DNA of 64,000 bases, from assembly GCF_040954645.1 (NCBI RefSeq), contig NC_092803.1, positions 118,871,461-118,935,460 on the forward strand. The letters run 5' to 3'. Within the stretch, counting starts at the first letter, position 1, and the number at the start of each line of letters is the position of its first letter. Both the position numbers and the translations under genes were made by a program. Source of the stretch: Diabrotica undecimpunctata. Taxonomy: Eukaryota; Arthropoda; Insecta; Coleoptera; Chrysomelidae. The notes beneath the pieces were generated by a model, which was not told where the DNA came from, did not search any database, and saw only the letters and a list, made by a program, of their open reading frames with translations. Positions 10,260 through 22,639 of the stretch are shown piece after piece.

Positions 10260-13065
10260 ATTAAACCTGAGAACAAGCCTAATGTCCTCTATGCAATGAA
10301 CTAACTTTGGAAATAAAAAAAACATATTACATGATAGATACCCAAAAGAAAATAAAAAAATTTACTAATCCATTAATCCATTCTGATTAAATATTTTTAA
10401 TATAAGCGACTGTACTAAAATTATCAATTAAAATTAAGTATGTAAAAAATATGATATATAAACAATAACACATATAACACGGCGATTTAAAAAAAAGTGT
10501 CTTTATGAATTGTATCGGATTTTGTGTAACTTAACTTAAAAGTGCCACCACTTTAATTGGCTGATAATACATATAAGGGAAAAAGTACTCACAATCTTTG
10601 AGCTAGAAAACAGATCAGCTGGACATTGGCCTCCTATGTAGTCAACTCCTAGATAAACATAATCAGCTAAGGGGAAACGTTCTTGACTCGGGACTAACTA
10701 AAACATACTTAAGAGTATGTCGGCCTAACCGTGAACCAACATTGGAATATGCTTAAGATTATGCTTATTTTGTACTTAAGACACATTGAAATCAACTTCT
10801 ATCCCATATTTGATTTAACTTTGGACTCACATTGGACCCTAATTAGATGAGAAAATAACAATGTCAATCATGCGAAATAACAGAAAATAAAGGAATACGA
10901 AAGGTATCAAAAAAATATCTTACCTTTGACAGTGGTATCCAAACACGCAATATCGAACTTGACTACATACTTGCTCAGCGGAAAATGAATTTAGATCAAG
11001 AAATATTTCTTTTTGTGGAGAAAATATTCAAAGAGGGGATAGAGTTATTTTGTGTATAGTCACAGTTAGACAGGACTGTCCATAACGGGATATTTTCGAC
11101 AATTTTTCTTAAGAGATTATCTTCTTTTGTTAACAAAAAACTACCGACAAGTTTAGTTAAAACAGCGTTTATGTAAATAGCCACAAAAGAGACAATAAAA
11201 GATTGAAACAGAATTGTTACAGCGGTAACTCTAGAAAGGTTTGTCGAAGGTTTAAGGTAGTCTTATACAGAGGAAGAAACGCCAAATATTTAGGTAGTGA
11301 TTGGTGTGGGAGGTTTAATACGGCATTTTTATTGTCACGGTCAACAAAGATGTTTTCGTGAAAAACAACTTATAATCATATACGAGATATTTTTTTAAAA
11401 GATTAATAAAATAACGAACTTTGGACATATGATGTACCGTATCGAACTTCAAGTTCGATACCGTACCATTTTTGTAGGTTATGAAGTCCGAATATTCTTT
11501 GTCTTCCTGGACCTCTTTCTCCATGCACCTTATTCTTGTCGGTTTTTTAGAGACGTATTAAAGGGAGTCGCTTGAGGTTTGTGGTTAGACATACTATTGC
11601 GTGGATGCTTGTATGATGATTGTGACGATCATATGAGATCACACGAGTAGTCATTATTGCTGATAGTGTAGTGTATGCCTAATATCGACCACTTTCGACC
11701 AATGCTGCAGCTTTAGCGATATTAATCGGTGCTAAATCACCGATTATTGACTGTTTTCGGATAAAGGTGGTTTAACCTGGTTCCTGAAGGTCTTTTGTGG
11801 GTCGATAAAAATCATATAAAATCATACTTTATATCTATTTATTATTTATGTACGTCATCACAATACATTCTTCTTTCATTGGAGTAATATGGTAGGACTC
11901 AGAAAAGCAAAAAGGTTTGTAACATTATCGGAAATCTCGATGTTTCTCAAAATGAGGAGAAAATGTATATTAAATTGATCAAATGATATTAAATTGATCA
12001 AAACATGTCTTCCCATCAAATTTCTCTTGGTGTGTTACCTCGGTAAGTTAGACAGTGAGTTCTGTCGTTTCTACGAAAATGAAAACTAGTGGAATATATA
12101 TCATCAAACTACATATATCACTTTATTCTGCAAATGCTGTAGGTTCCTAGAAAGGTTTATTCTTATTCCCTCTAATAAAAGTATTCTGCCTAGAAAACTG
12201 AATAACTTAGCCAGAAATATTCTATAAGGTAATGTACAAAAGATTAGGTTGACATTTAAATTAGACATCTAATTTATATCTACATCTCACTGTATTAAAT
12301 CTCGCTGATGCTCTAAAACTGAGTCAAAAAGGGTCAGGCAAGAAATCTTTTGTAAAATATAGGTAAATAATAAATAAACGTCATAAATCATATATCATAC
12401 GATAAAGGGGTGGCAATGTTTAGGGTCATGTATATCTAAAATAATAATTTGTATTAAAAATAATTTTAGCACATTACAGACCGTGATTAAATGAGAAGTA
12501 AAAAATAATTTTTATTTTTAAACTCTTTTTACCACCCTAAATCTTTATTAAATTTAATAAATTTAAACAATTCATGTAGCTTCTCTTCCAACTACGACAT
12601 TAATTAATTCTAAACCTAGTTATTACGAACGTTAAAATTTCCAGAGCCACATAAACTATGCAAACGCTTTTATTACAAAACATTAAATTTATTTCATTCG
12701 TGTCAACCCTCTTATCTCGTAGCAATCATTCTTCTTTATACCTACATGGCTCTTTCTTAGTTTTCCTAGAAGTTTTAAAAGGATTAAAAACTATAAGTCG
12801 GCTTATTGCGCCGCATCAGACTGGTGTTGGGACTTAGCTCTTTGAGATTTGGGATTGTCCAGAGGCGTGCAGCCTCAACCTCTAATTGAGTCTTAATTTG
12901 CTTACAGTAGATCCGCTGAATCTTTGCACAATGTCATCATTCATATTATAGGAAATAAACCAAAATACGTAAGCCAAACTTACGTTGCATTGGTTATAAA
13001 AATTAGAATAAGGCTAATATTACAATGGACGTTTTTAAACTTCTCATTTTGAAAACTGGGTATAT
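10260..13065. other. AT-rich intergenic stretch with nothing recognised
   Basis: Only short random frames (about 60-70 codons at most) occur on either strand. No transposon domain, tandem array or splice-bounded exon could be supported. An oligo-A/T bias is visible throughout. Confidence 0.4.
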
Positions 13066-13068
13066 ATA

Positions 13069-13530
13069 CAGGCTGTCCAGAAACTCTCGTGACAAACGAA
13101 GACCGGAGATTCCTCAGATAATTTTAAATCAATTTAACCCAATTCACTTAGTCCGAAAATGCTTACTAAGGGAGCTAGACCTCTTTGAAGATGGTGCCTT
13201 GTGATTAGTTTTTTTTTAATATCTCCAGGACGCTTCTATTTAGAAAAACGAAAACTGGTACGATTATTTATCATCCAGAGTAAAATCGATTTCATTAATT
13301 GGAAATTTCTAGTACCAGACATAGGCGTCCGTTTTGGGTAGGTCGACAGTTATTTTAACGCATAACTTTTTTGGCTTTATCTTTTAAGCACTTATGATAC
13401 TAGATTATTAAATTTTTAGGCATTCTAGTAATAAAAGGTACTCTTACACTAAGTCAATAGGATACACAGTTGTCCAGAAAAATCGATTTGAAAATTTTTC
13501 GTTTTTTAGTCATGAAACTTAAATTGATAT
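13069..13530 (+). repeat. Left long terminal inverted repeat
   Basis: This is the inverted partner of 15641-16087, roughly 85% similar by eye. The outer terminus is CAGGCTGTCC preceded by TA, and the inner end is near TCATGAAACTTAAATTGATA. Confidence 0.85.
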
Positions 13531-13672
13531 TTTTTACACTAGTTGGCTTTGACTTGTCAACAAAAGTATAACTTACATTTTTCATTGCCAAATTGTGGTC
13601 GGTTCGCGAAGTTTATCTTTTAGTTTTTTACTTTGTGGCGTTCAAATATAACAATTTCAATTCAACAAAAAT

Positions 13673-15445
13673 GGTTTTTACTAATGAGGAATACGCTAAT
13701 ATGCTTTAGTTTATGACGAAATGAGGTGTAACAGCAGCAGGAGCAGCACATCGTAGACACCCTAAAAATTTCCTAATCGTGATCTCACTCACTCAATGTT
13801 TACAGCTTTTCATCAACGATTAAGAGAAACAGGTTCAGTGGTCCCAAAAAATAATAAGGACGACATGATAATGTAACAGCAGGACATAAAGATGTTATTT
13901 TAATGGAAGCAGAGAAAAATCAAGAAATTAGAGTTCGAAGACTATCTGCCAAGTGCCAAGTATCCCACAATTTTAAAATTTTTCGTAGGAAATATTTTAC
14001 ACAACGAAAATTTATATCCTTTTCATTTTACAAAGATACGAGTACTACTACTTTAAGAAAAACAAAATCAGAAAAATTAAATTCAAAATTTTTTCAGAAA
14101 CATTTTATTTTCGACAACGCTTCATTCACAAAAAATGAAATTTTTAATGTGCATAATGTACAATATAATTCGTATGTTGGTTTCAACCCCCATGTTGTTC
14201 AAAAAATTAAGCATCTTTTTTTTTGTTCTTGGTTTGGACAATTGTCATTCAGCCAGTCACAATCAGCATGAGCTTTATTATCGAATTTAAATATGCATAT
14301 ACATATTTTAAGAATTAGTGACTCATGATTAATATAATAATAATAATATAATTATTCCGTACTTAGCTAATGTACATACTATGTTAATAAATACTATATT
14401 ATACCTTTATTATAATTCAGTTATTGACAGACGTGAAATACATAGTGTATACATCTTACAAATAAAAATATCTACCTACTATGTTAATAAATACAACTAT
14501 GGTAATATATTTTTTTAATCACTACGTTAGGACATGAACCCGATTCAACACCTCGGAGGTTTAGATCCTCTTAGTGATTGTTTTACTATATTTTTATTTT
14601 TTTTTTATTTTTTTCTTTTTTTTTTATTTTTGTAATATATTTTTTATAATCCTTTTTTATTTATTTTTTTTAATCTATTTTTTTAAGTATTTTTTTTATA
14701 TTTCTTTTTTTAATCTTGTTTTTTAATTATTTTTTTTCTAAACATAGGTTACAAATCTAATTACTGGCATACTTTACTATCAGACAAAAAGTTTATGAAG
14801 CAGTCAAACATTTTCTTTTCATTAAGTGATAGTAGAAAGAGAATATTAACAGGAAGTGGGATGTTTTTGTCATTCTTTTAATTCTTTTAATGTCATTCTC
14901 ATTGATCATTCTTTTAATTAGGTTATTGGTGAATTAAGCATCAGCATTGGGTTAGCACAAACGTTTGAATAAAAGTAGTTAACGATTATCTACTTGAGCC
15001 TGTGGATTTGCCTGTTCTTTTAAATGGTGCTGCTTACTTACATTTCCTGTAAAATGTTTAACGTGATTCATTTGATGATGTGCCTTTAACTATTCGGCAA
15101 AACATATGGTTTCTACATGACGGCTGTCCGGTCTACTTTAGCATGAATGTACGAGACTTTCTTGATAATAACCACGAAGACAACTTGACTGAAAAAGACG
15201 AACGGGTTGTTTGGCCAGCAAAGCCGGCGGATTTTAATCCTTGTGATTATTGTGTTTGATAATACATAAAAGAATTTGTTTATTTCGTGACGGTACAAAA
15301 TCGTGGACAACTCTGGCTAAGCATACAAGATGCTTGCAACGAATTTAGAAATAACTTTGGAATTTTTAAAAGGATTCAGCGTTTTCTAAGCAAAAGTGCA
15401 AATTTCTGCACATAGACTAATGTTTATTACATTGAGCATCTTTTG
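13673..15445 (+). pseudogene. DD41D mariner-type transposase, decayed
   Basis: Translated pieces in shifting frames keep an HTH start (FTNEEYANM; AGHKDVILMEAEKN; VRRLSAKCQVSHN), a first catalytic region FDNASFTKNEIFNVHN, and NGAAYLHFL. The second and third catalytic regions are FLHDGCPVYFS and WPAKPADFNPCDYCV. I count 41 residues between the HDG aspartate and the aspartate of PCD, so a DD41D spacing. Multiple stops and shifts are present. The internal stretch 14280-14750 shows no transposase similarity and is T-rich, so it is probably a secondary insertion or expansion. The gene fills the space between the long TIRs. Confidence 0.75.
14585..14750. repeat. T-rich low-complexity tract
   Basis: This is a long run dominated by T with scattered A and C, inside the mariner-type element above. 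It interrupts the transposase similarity. Confidence 0.7.
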
Positions 15446-15640
15446 TAACTATCTACTTTTGATAATACTTGTTCTTTTGTGTTAGTTTCATTCCATTGTA
15501 ATAAATACTCTGTTTTTAAAAACTTTTAAATAAAATTTTGTTTCAAATTGATTTTTGGCTTCTTTTCCCAATTTTTTCTTACGAATTGTGTGCTACATTT
15601 ATTAAAACAAAAGATAACCTATAAAATTCATTAATGTACC

Positions 15641-16087
15641 TATTAATTTAACTTTCATGACTAAAAAACGAAAAATTGTCAAATCGATTTTTGTAGAAAA
15701 TGATCTATCCTACCGACTTAAAGTAAGAGTAGCTTTTAGTACTAGAATACCTAAAAATTTATTAATCTAGTATGCGAATGCTTTGAATTAAAGACAAAAA
15801 AATTATGCATTAAAATAACTGTTGATCTACCCAAAACGGACGCCTATGGTCGGTACTAGAAATTTGCAATTAATGGAATCAATCTGCTCTGGATGATAAA
15901 TAATCGTAGCAGTTTTTGTTTTACTAACTAGAAGCGTTCTGGAGATATTAAAAAAAACTAATTACAAGGCTCCATCTTCAAAGAGCTCTAGCTCCCTTAG
16001 GAAATATTTTCGGACTAGGTTAATTGGGTTAAATTGTCCTAAAATTATCTGAGGAATCTTCAGTCTTCATTCACGTTGTTTTGCCCC
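15641..16087 (-). repeat. Right long terminal inverted repeat
   Basis: This is the reverse complement of the left arm with scattered substitutions. The outermost 15-20 bases do not match the left end, so the terminus may be truncated. Confidence 0.83.
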
Positions 16088-17009
16088 TATTTAAATAGCT
16101 TAATATCGATGTAGAGGTTAGAATAAATATTATACTATTCGTCATTAACTAATAAATAAGTTTTTACCCTAATAAATTGAACAAGAAGGTAACGGTTAGT
16201 AATGGTAATAACTGTTTGTTAAAAAAATATGTATAAATAATGTAATAAATATGTAAAAATAGTGAATTCTGTCATACTTGTGCAAACATCCAGCAGATGG
16301 ACCGTATAATACATTGCATGAAGTTTCATATTTTGTTGCATTAAAATTACTTTTTATCAATTTTTTGTATCATAGCATTATGCCATAAACCTATAAGCTC
16401 ATTTAGTAAATATATTTATAACCTAGAACTCTTTCAAGAGTTGTTTCTGAGCACAAAATCTTGAGAACAACTCGATAAACGCCAATGACAAAACAATATT
16501 TACTGCTGTGAAACCAAATTTATGGATTTGACCAGATGGTTATATAATATCAATATAACATGGTTAGAGATTTTTTTTATTTAAAACTGTAAATTATTTC
16601 GAATAACCGAATGGTTAAACTGAACCGAGATAGTCTGGAAAAAATATATTAATTAAAAGTAACCCTAACTTGATAATATACTTCTTATAATTAATACAGG
16701 TGATGTCAACTCTACGTATATACTAAGAATTATTGTTATAAACTATTTATATTTATGAATTGGGATAGAGCTCACAATATACACTGGAGTGCAAAATTAA
16801 CCGCACACCCAGATTTTCCCTAAAAACTGGCAGTTAAAAAAGTTTAAGATGTTCCCAATTAAGTATTTAATAATCAAAAAAATTTAAAAGTAAAATTTAA
16901 TACAAGTCAAGAATTAAACAAATAAAAAAAATACAAATTAAAAAAAATTTAAAATCAGCAAAGAAAACAAAAAAATTTTTTTTATGTTAACATCTTTTAA
17001 TAAAAAATG

Positions 17010-17960
17010 ATATTTATTAGGGTCTATTACCTCCACGAGTCCTAATTGTGGATCTCATTCGATCAGGCATACTTCGGATTAAGGCAGCAAATTCTTCATT
17101 AAGAATTTTCTCCCCTTCGTCACGAACTGCTTGTTCCAAATCATTAATGTTAGTTAGTTAGTTAGTTAGTTACATCGAATACGTCGTCCCAAAATATCCC
17201 ATGTTTGCTTGGATTTAAGTTTGGACACCTTGGGAGAAATTGTAATAAAGGAATCCGAATTTCATCCAAGTAATTCCATGTAATTTTTGCAATGTGCGGA
17301 CGAGCATTATATTGAATTAGAGGAAAGTTCTCTTCAAACAATGGGACATGGCACTACATGATATTCCAAACCTTGTTTAATATACCTTTCAGCTTTTAAA
17401 TTGCCCCTTTGAATTCCCTAAGGAAATACCTGCTCACACCATTACACCACCTCTTCCAAATTGAACCCTGGGAGTAAAACTACATTGCTGATAACATTCA
17501 CCAGCTATTCTTTAAATTCTAGGTCGCCCATCTGATGAGTATCCGTTTTGATTCGTCCTTGAAGACCACCGCACCTCTTTCTTTAACACCCTAATTAAGA
17601 TATTCGCGAGCGAAGTGTAAACGTTGGCTCTGATGATCTGCTATTAATAGAAGTCTAGTACAGGTATTATGGACCTTAATTCATATTGATTTAAGCGTTT
17701 TCGAACGGTATAAACGGAAATCGTTGAACAAATACTGGTAATATGCGATTAAGTAACGCTTGCAATCTAATAAAGCGACCTTCAACTTGAATTGTGGTTC
17801 TTTTTCTACTTTGACCTAGCCTCTTGGTGTATTGTCCTGCTATTTGAAATGTTGGATTGCATCAAACACTGTACTTCGAGAAATTCCTATATCATTTTTG
17901 AAGTAACGAATGCTCCACCCATAATCCTGTAAAGCGACAGCTTGTGCTATTTCTTCTATT
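17010..17960 (-). pseudogene. Tc1-like transposase, heavily decayed
   Basis: Reading the minus strand from about 17960 gives an HTH-like start (EEIAQAVALQDYGWSIRYF; ISRSTVFDAIQHF), then RKRTTIQVEGRFIRLQAL. After many stops and shifts come CPNLNPSKHGIFWD and a C-terminal LIRSMPDRMRSTIRTRGG typical of the family. No intact catalytic triad can be read. A (TTAG)n slip at about 17149-17171 interrupts the frame. Confidence 0.65.
17149..17171. repeat. (TTAG)n microsatellite
   Basis: About six TTAG units lie inside the decayed Tc1-like transposase. They are too short and of the wrong unit for the insect telomere repeat TTAGG. Confidence 0.9.
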
Positions 17961-18309
17961 ATTATTATTTATTCTTATCATTTTGTTATTGCAAATTTTG
18001 AAAAGGAGAAAACCAAAAAACCCTAAAGCCAAACTTTAAATAATAACAAAATAGATTTAAAATAATGCTGTTTAATTTAAGACACTATTTCACATTAATA
18101 ACAAAAAGCGTGTGTAGAACTGTTGTTGTTCGCAAAAATCATCTAAATAGGTTCAAACAAGAAAAAAAGGTTATCGCTAAAAAGGCATTAAGTAAAATTC
18201 AAAAAATTTAAATAAGTTTCTATATACCCAACAACGAAAAAATACAGAAAAATCTGAGTTATTTAGTGAAACTCTGATTAATGCGGTTAATTTTACACTC
18301 GGTTAGTGT

Positions 18310-20280
18310 AGAAACAAGACAAAAACAAGTTTACATTAATTGAAAGCATCAAATGACAGAGGTACCAATATTTTTGTACATTAGGTCGCAGGTCATTATT
18401 TTTGTATTGTAGCATTTCTATTTTCTTTTCGTATGTACTACGTATGTTAAAAATATTTTCAATCTTTTTGCGTCACTGAGATTAATAATATAAACATTTT
18501 AAGTTTATTTGTATAACACAGATGCGTATTTCTTTAATCGTGATGCCGCTTTATTGCTCATCAAATAAATATCCATTTAGGTTGGTGAGAAAGAATTACA
18601 TCACTCGACGATGGATTGCGGAAGCAGTTAGTTTTTGTTTGAGTCCGGATTTTTCTTCAAGTTCGGTATTGTATCCTTTAGACTAGGAGTTATAGAATTA
18701 TTTCCTTTAAAAAGATTTTCACCCTCTAATATTTTTTAGGAAAGAAAAGCCTTTCTTTCTTTCCAGCAAAAAAACTCTTGTAAACGGCGTCCTTTTTAAA
18801 TAGTTTACGAACCTTGTTGTGTTGTGTTGCCCAGGAAATCTCTGAATTTTTTTTATTTCTTTGTAGTTACCCCTTCTAGTCCCTCTTTTATTCAGTTACT
18901 TAAGACCCAGTTCTCTAACCAAACCAAGAGTGGCCGTTCGTAAACGTTTCGGTTTATTTCCTTACCCTATTATCTCAAGCCCAGTTATTGCTCAGTCCCC
19001 ACTTTCAACCCCCTATAAGTGATACCCAATGTGGTAGGCAAAATAATTTTGCTACAGTATTACCTACCTAAATATATAAATGCCGTACAAATGCGTTTGA
19101 CCAAAATGCCCTTCCCCTCCCTCTTGGAGTTGTAAGTTTACCTTACATGTCTAGTCAGTCACCTGTACCGATAAAAATTTACGGCATAGTTTCTAAAGTT
19201 GTTATTACAACGACACGTTAAAGATAGATAAATAAGATAGATTAAAAAATTGACATTGCCGAATACTTCTTTTATTTCCCTAAATAACGTCTACGTCACT
19301 GTAATATCTCTTTTCACGTATCCAAAACATTGGACTACGCTCGTGTAATTGTCGCATGTCGTATCTATCAACTCGGCTTTTTCTTAGGCAGGCACAACTA
19401 ATCTGAGACGTGTCTCTTAATCCACATTTTTTTTTCTTTTAATTAAAAACGGATCACTGTCTCCGCCATTGCTGTTACGGCTGCTTAAACAATTTTCTGG
19501 GGACTTTTATTAGCTGGCGGTCATGTCAGTGTCGCCCAAAGCAAAAGGTGAGTGACAAAAAAGTAATTTCATCTGAATACAATTAAACTGGAAGTTATAA
19601 CCGTATGAATCAGCATGCTAAATTTGGCGGTCTTTCTTGATTTTGTCTCATTTGCTTAATGATTTTGATTATGATCGAAGTCCATTATCTTCTATATATT
19701 GTTGTACATAATTCTCTGGGAATATTTATTAGTCCATTATCTCAGAGTGCGCAGATGTAAATAGCAAAATTTTCATTTTATGTTTAATATTTCATTGCAG
19801 TTGTCGAAATATGTAACTGTTCGTAATTTTAACATCCTTTTCATAAGATTTTTTTGCCTGTTTGATGTATTAGATATATTAAGCAATATTAATCAGGTTT
19901 ACCGTTTAAAGTTAAAAGGTAAAATTATATGGTTTTAATTTCACATTGTGCAGAACTTTTCATTATTCCAAAACTAATACGAGCTGTTTAAATGCATTTG
20001 TTGTTTTTCTTTCTACATTTTTCATTTCCATTTCCAATTATGCCATGTGTAAATCACAGAAAAGAAACTACGGCAATGAATATTCGTTCAAAAACCTGAA
20101 GATTTTTTTCAATAGTATTAGGGTATGACTGTGTTTTCAAATTATTGAAAACCTTCTAATATTTTTTTTTGCCTTGGGTTGGGCACCTAAAACTTATTGG
20201 GTTAGTAATACTAATAACCAATCCAACAATATGATATAATATAACTAGTGCCATCTCTTTTTCTTCTTTTTCCTTAATGT
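18310..20280. other. Intergenic stretch, one weak exon candidate
   Basis: No transposon domain was recognised. A less AT-rich patch at about 19380-19560 contains the possible first coding exon listed separately. The remainder shows only short frames. Confidence 0.35.
19525..19549 (+). other. Possible first coding exon with splice donor
   Basis: ATGTCAGTGTCGCCCAAAGC continues AAAAG and runs straight into GTGAGTG, a good 5' splice donor. The 120 bp before it are more GC-balanced than the surroundings, as a 5' UTR might be. The eight predicted residues (MSVSPKAK) identify nothing. This is composition and motif evidence only. Confidence 0.2.
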
Positions 20281-20284
20281 GAGT

Positions 20285-21130
20285 TTAAACTTGATCCATC
20301 TGCATCATTGTTAAGATTTTCATTTCTTGCCCTTTTTTCTTACTTCCATTCTGCTAACATGGTTATTCCACTCTTTTTTTCTTTAACTTACAACCGATAA
20401 TAAGGTGTACCCCACATGTATTCCTTATGTTTTAACTTGTCTTCCCGACCAGAAAGTCTTTCCAGATACGCCACGAAGTACTTTCATTTCTCTTGTTTCA
20501 AGCAGTTTTTTGGCATTTGCCGTTTCTGGTCCAGTCTCTGCGGTGTATGTCATGATCGGTCTTATGTCAGCTTTCTATATTATCGATTTAATCTCAATCC
20601 GAATGTGTTTATTAAGCCATATTAATTATATTGTTTAACCATTCAACTATATCCATTTGGTTGCCTTCGTTGTCCCTTCTGTTACTACTGCTTCAACATC
20701 ATTATAGCCTATCAGTTCTATGCCTAAGTTTTAAAATTTCATCTATTGCTTGTAAGTGATCCATTCACAATCATCTAGATGTTTTTAATGTTATCAAACA
20801 TTTTGTTTTACCCGTTGATATCCCTATGTTAAAAGATATCGTTTTGAGGTTAAATTGTTGTATAGTCACCACAGGTCGTCCTAGTTTTCGAAAACAGCAT
20901 CATCGGCATAACTCAAGATGTTAATCTCCTTATTCCTTATCCTATATCCCTTATTTTGGACGCTTTCTTTATTATCTTGTCCATAATAATGTTGAAGAGC
21001 AACATGACAAGACCAGCTGTTATTGGATTGGTAAGTTTTCCGTATATTTTAGCTTGTATACCGTATAATTTGATTCTCCTTGTGTTCCGCAGTTTTGGTA
21101 AGTCAGTAAATATTAATATAGTGCAAGTGT
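20285..21130 (-). mobile_element. RTE-type LINE fragment (RT palm to C-terminus)
   Basis: On the minus strand the translation gives LLFNIIMDKIIKKASKIRD, then a YADD box (ILSYADDAV, about 20893-20920). It continues with IRPIMTYTAETGPETANAKK and a C-terminal WNNHVSRMEVRKK-like tail, in several frames. This order is the RT active site followed by the thumb of RTE-type LINEs. Its 3' end is near 20285. It is head-to-head with the plus-strand fragment that begins near 21130. Confidence 0.7.
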
Positions 21131-22495
21131 TTGCTCCGTTACAACTTTTACAATACACCAGGAAAAAAGAAATTACAATAATAATGAACGATTTAACTGC
21201 AAAGATAGGAAAAGGCTGAGTGGACAATACAATAGGTGATTATGGTGTACAAACAAGAAATGCTAGATGTGACAAATTGACTTAATTTTGTCAAGAAGAA
21301 AATCTGGCGATTATAAACACATGGTTTCGATTACCACCCCTTAGACTGTATACCTGGAGGTCATCACAGGATAATAACAAAATTACATTAGAAATCAGGT
21401 CGACTTTATACTAACTAATCTAAAATTTAAAAATTCCATTATAATTGTTAAGACACCCTGGACCAGATGTCCCACTAGACCATAAATTCTTTATCTTAAA
21501 ATGAAACTGACGGTAAGAAAGATAATAAAATCTAAAAGTTCCAAGGTGAATACTTAGTTGCTCAAGAAAAACGAAATATGTGCTGAGGTTTTAACTTGTA
21601 TAAATCAAGAAATAAAAAGATTAACATTGGAAATGAAAAACACTGAGAATTTGAACATTATGTGGAGAACGAAACTCTACAAAAGAAAGAAGAAAGCCGA
21701 AAATATTGAATGACTCAATACTGAAAATCATGGAACAAAGAAGGAAATATAGAAAAAAAAACCAGATAAATACAGAGAAAAAATTAATACGGAACAAAAT
21801 AAAAGAGACTAAGGAATAGTGGATGATGGAAACATGCATTGAAATAAAGGAACTGCAGAAAAACCAGGATCATTATAATTCACATAAAAAACTCAGATAA
21901 CTATCTGGAAAATCACCAACAATCACACCTGATCGGTTAATTGACAAAAACAATAAACCTATTAATAACCCAATTGAAATAAAACAAGTATGCACCAAAT
22001 ATATGAAGCATCTTTTCATGGACACAAGATGGGAACCAACACAAATTCATAGCGAGGAAGCTCCAATAATATTAAAATCTAAAGTCAAACATGCTATTAA
22101 CAACTTAAAATCTGACAAAGCTCCTGTGCCAGATAAAGTTCACATCGAGCTGATTAAACTTATAAATGAAGACAATTTAAGCGTAATAACTATCCTATTT
22201 AACAATATATACAAATCTGATGTTCTGATCTTTTCACCACCAAAGGAAAAAGACAGCATATTTGTAGCACTTACTTAGAAATGAGGAGTATGAGTTGTTG
22301 CAGCTGACCATAAAGAGTATGATTAAAGGAAAAACGGGTCCTGGTACAGGACAATTATTTTGGCTAAAGACCATTCTCGACTGGACCTTGTTAAAACACA
22401 CAGACGCTTAAAAAAAGTAGTAGATAGAGACGAATTTGCAATGGTTATAGCCAACCTTAATTAGTGGAGTCGACACTAAAAGAAGAAGAAAAAGC
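21130..22495 (+). mobile_element. RTE-type LINE with internal deletion
   Basis: It starts in the endonuclease (ITIIMNDLTAKIGKG; NARCDKLT; LAIINTWFRLPP; RLYTW) and continues to the RT N-terminus (INNLKSDKAPVPDKVHIELI, to about 22276). It then jumps directly to the C-terminal tail (YELLQL; TGPGTGQLFWLK; VVDREEFAMVIANLN). It ends in an AAGAAGAAGAAAAAG tail at 22479-22495. Most of the RT, including YADD, is missing. The endonuclease GDFNAKIG motif reads NDLTAKIG, losing conserved residues. Confidence 0.75.
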
Positions 22496-22639
22496 AGTTT
22501 TGGTATGATTGTGTGGAATCTGTCTATCATAGTTGAGATATGCGATGTTTTTTAGTTGAACACGGTCTTATGTTTTTACAAAATCATTGAAACATATATA
22601 GACGGGTTTGTTGTATTTTATTGATTTTTCTGTTATTTT

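Larger units (their letters stand above)
7742..10260 (+). mobile_element. Jockey-type LINE, 5'-truncated, broken
   Basis: A non-LTR retrotransposon fragment. It enters in the C-terminal end of the APE endonuclease (YNPDLTFISS; SQHRPIITTLG), runs through a complete reverse transcriptase and ends with a Cys/His-containing tail (CKKCSSVEQTINHIVFECPA) at 10150. A short AT-rich 3' UTR lasts to about 10260. RT landmarks include KCRKAAGVDNIYPEF, SYRPIALLSVCCKIFERI, EQAGFMPGRS, AAFIDLTCAYDTVW and NGLPQGSVMSPFLFNIY. The catalytic YADD box reads YAND at about 9148-9159, which loses a metal-binding aspartate. A TAA at 9014-9016 and a frame disturbance at about 9374-9400, where some codons seem lost, also break it. 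The intact upstream endonuclease and ORF1 are absent. Confidence 0.87.
13069..16087 (+). mobile_element. Mariner-superfamily transposon with ~450-bp TIRs
   Basis: The sequence at 13069-13530 reappears, inverted, at 15641-16087. Shared words include CATAGGCGTCCGTTTTGGGTA, ATTTATCATCCAGAG and TTTTCGTTTTTTAGTCATGAAA. The left end starts CAGGCTGTCCAG after a TA; the right outer end has lost its first bases or diverged. Between the arms lies a plus-strand DDE transposase relic. The pairing of long inverted repeats with a transposase is direct evidence of a DNA transposon. Confidence 0.85.
16792..18308 (-). mobile_element. Tc1-like transposon with TIRs and TA target sites
   Basis: The left end CACTGGAGTGCAAAATTAAC matches, inverted, the right end (minus strand CACTAACCGAGTGTAAAATT); both continue ACCGCA. 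Both ends abut TA dinucleotides (16790-16791 and 18309-18310), the expected Tc1/mariner target duplication. The interior carries a minus-strand transposase relic. Confidence 0.82.

Noticed and set aside
13903..14271. 122-codon frame as a possible host gene
   Set aside because: Its text is part of the mariner-type transposase (VRRLSAKCQVSHN; FDNASFTKNE) read through an indel.
17149..17171. TTAG repeats as an interstitial telomere
   Set aside because: The unit is TTAG, not TTAGG, there are only about six units, and it lies inside a decayed transposase.
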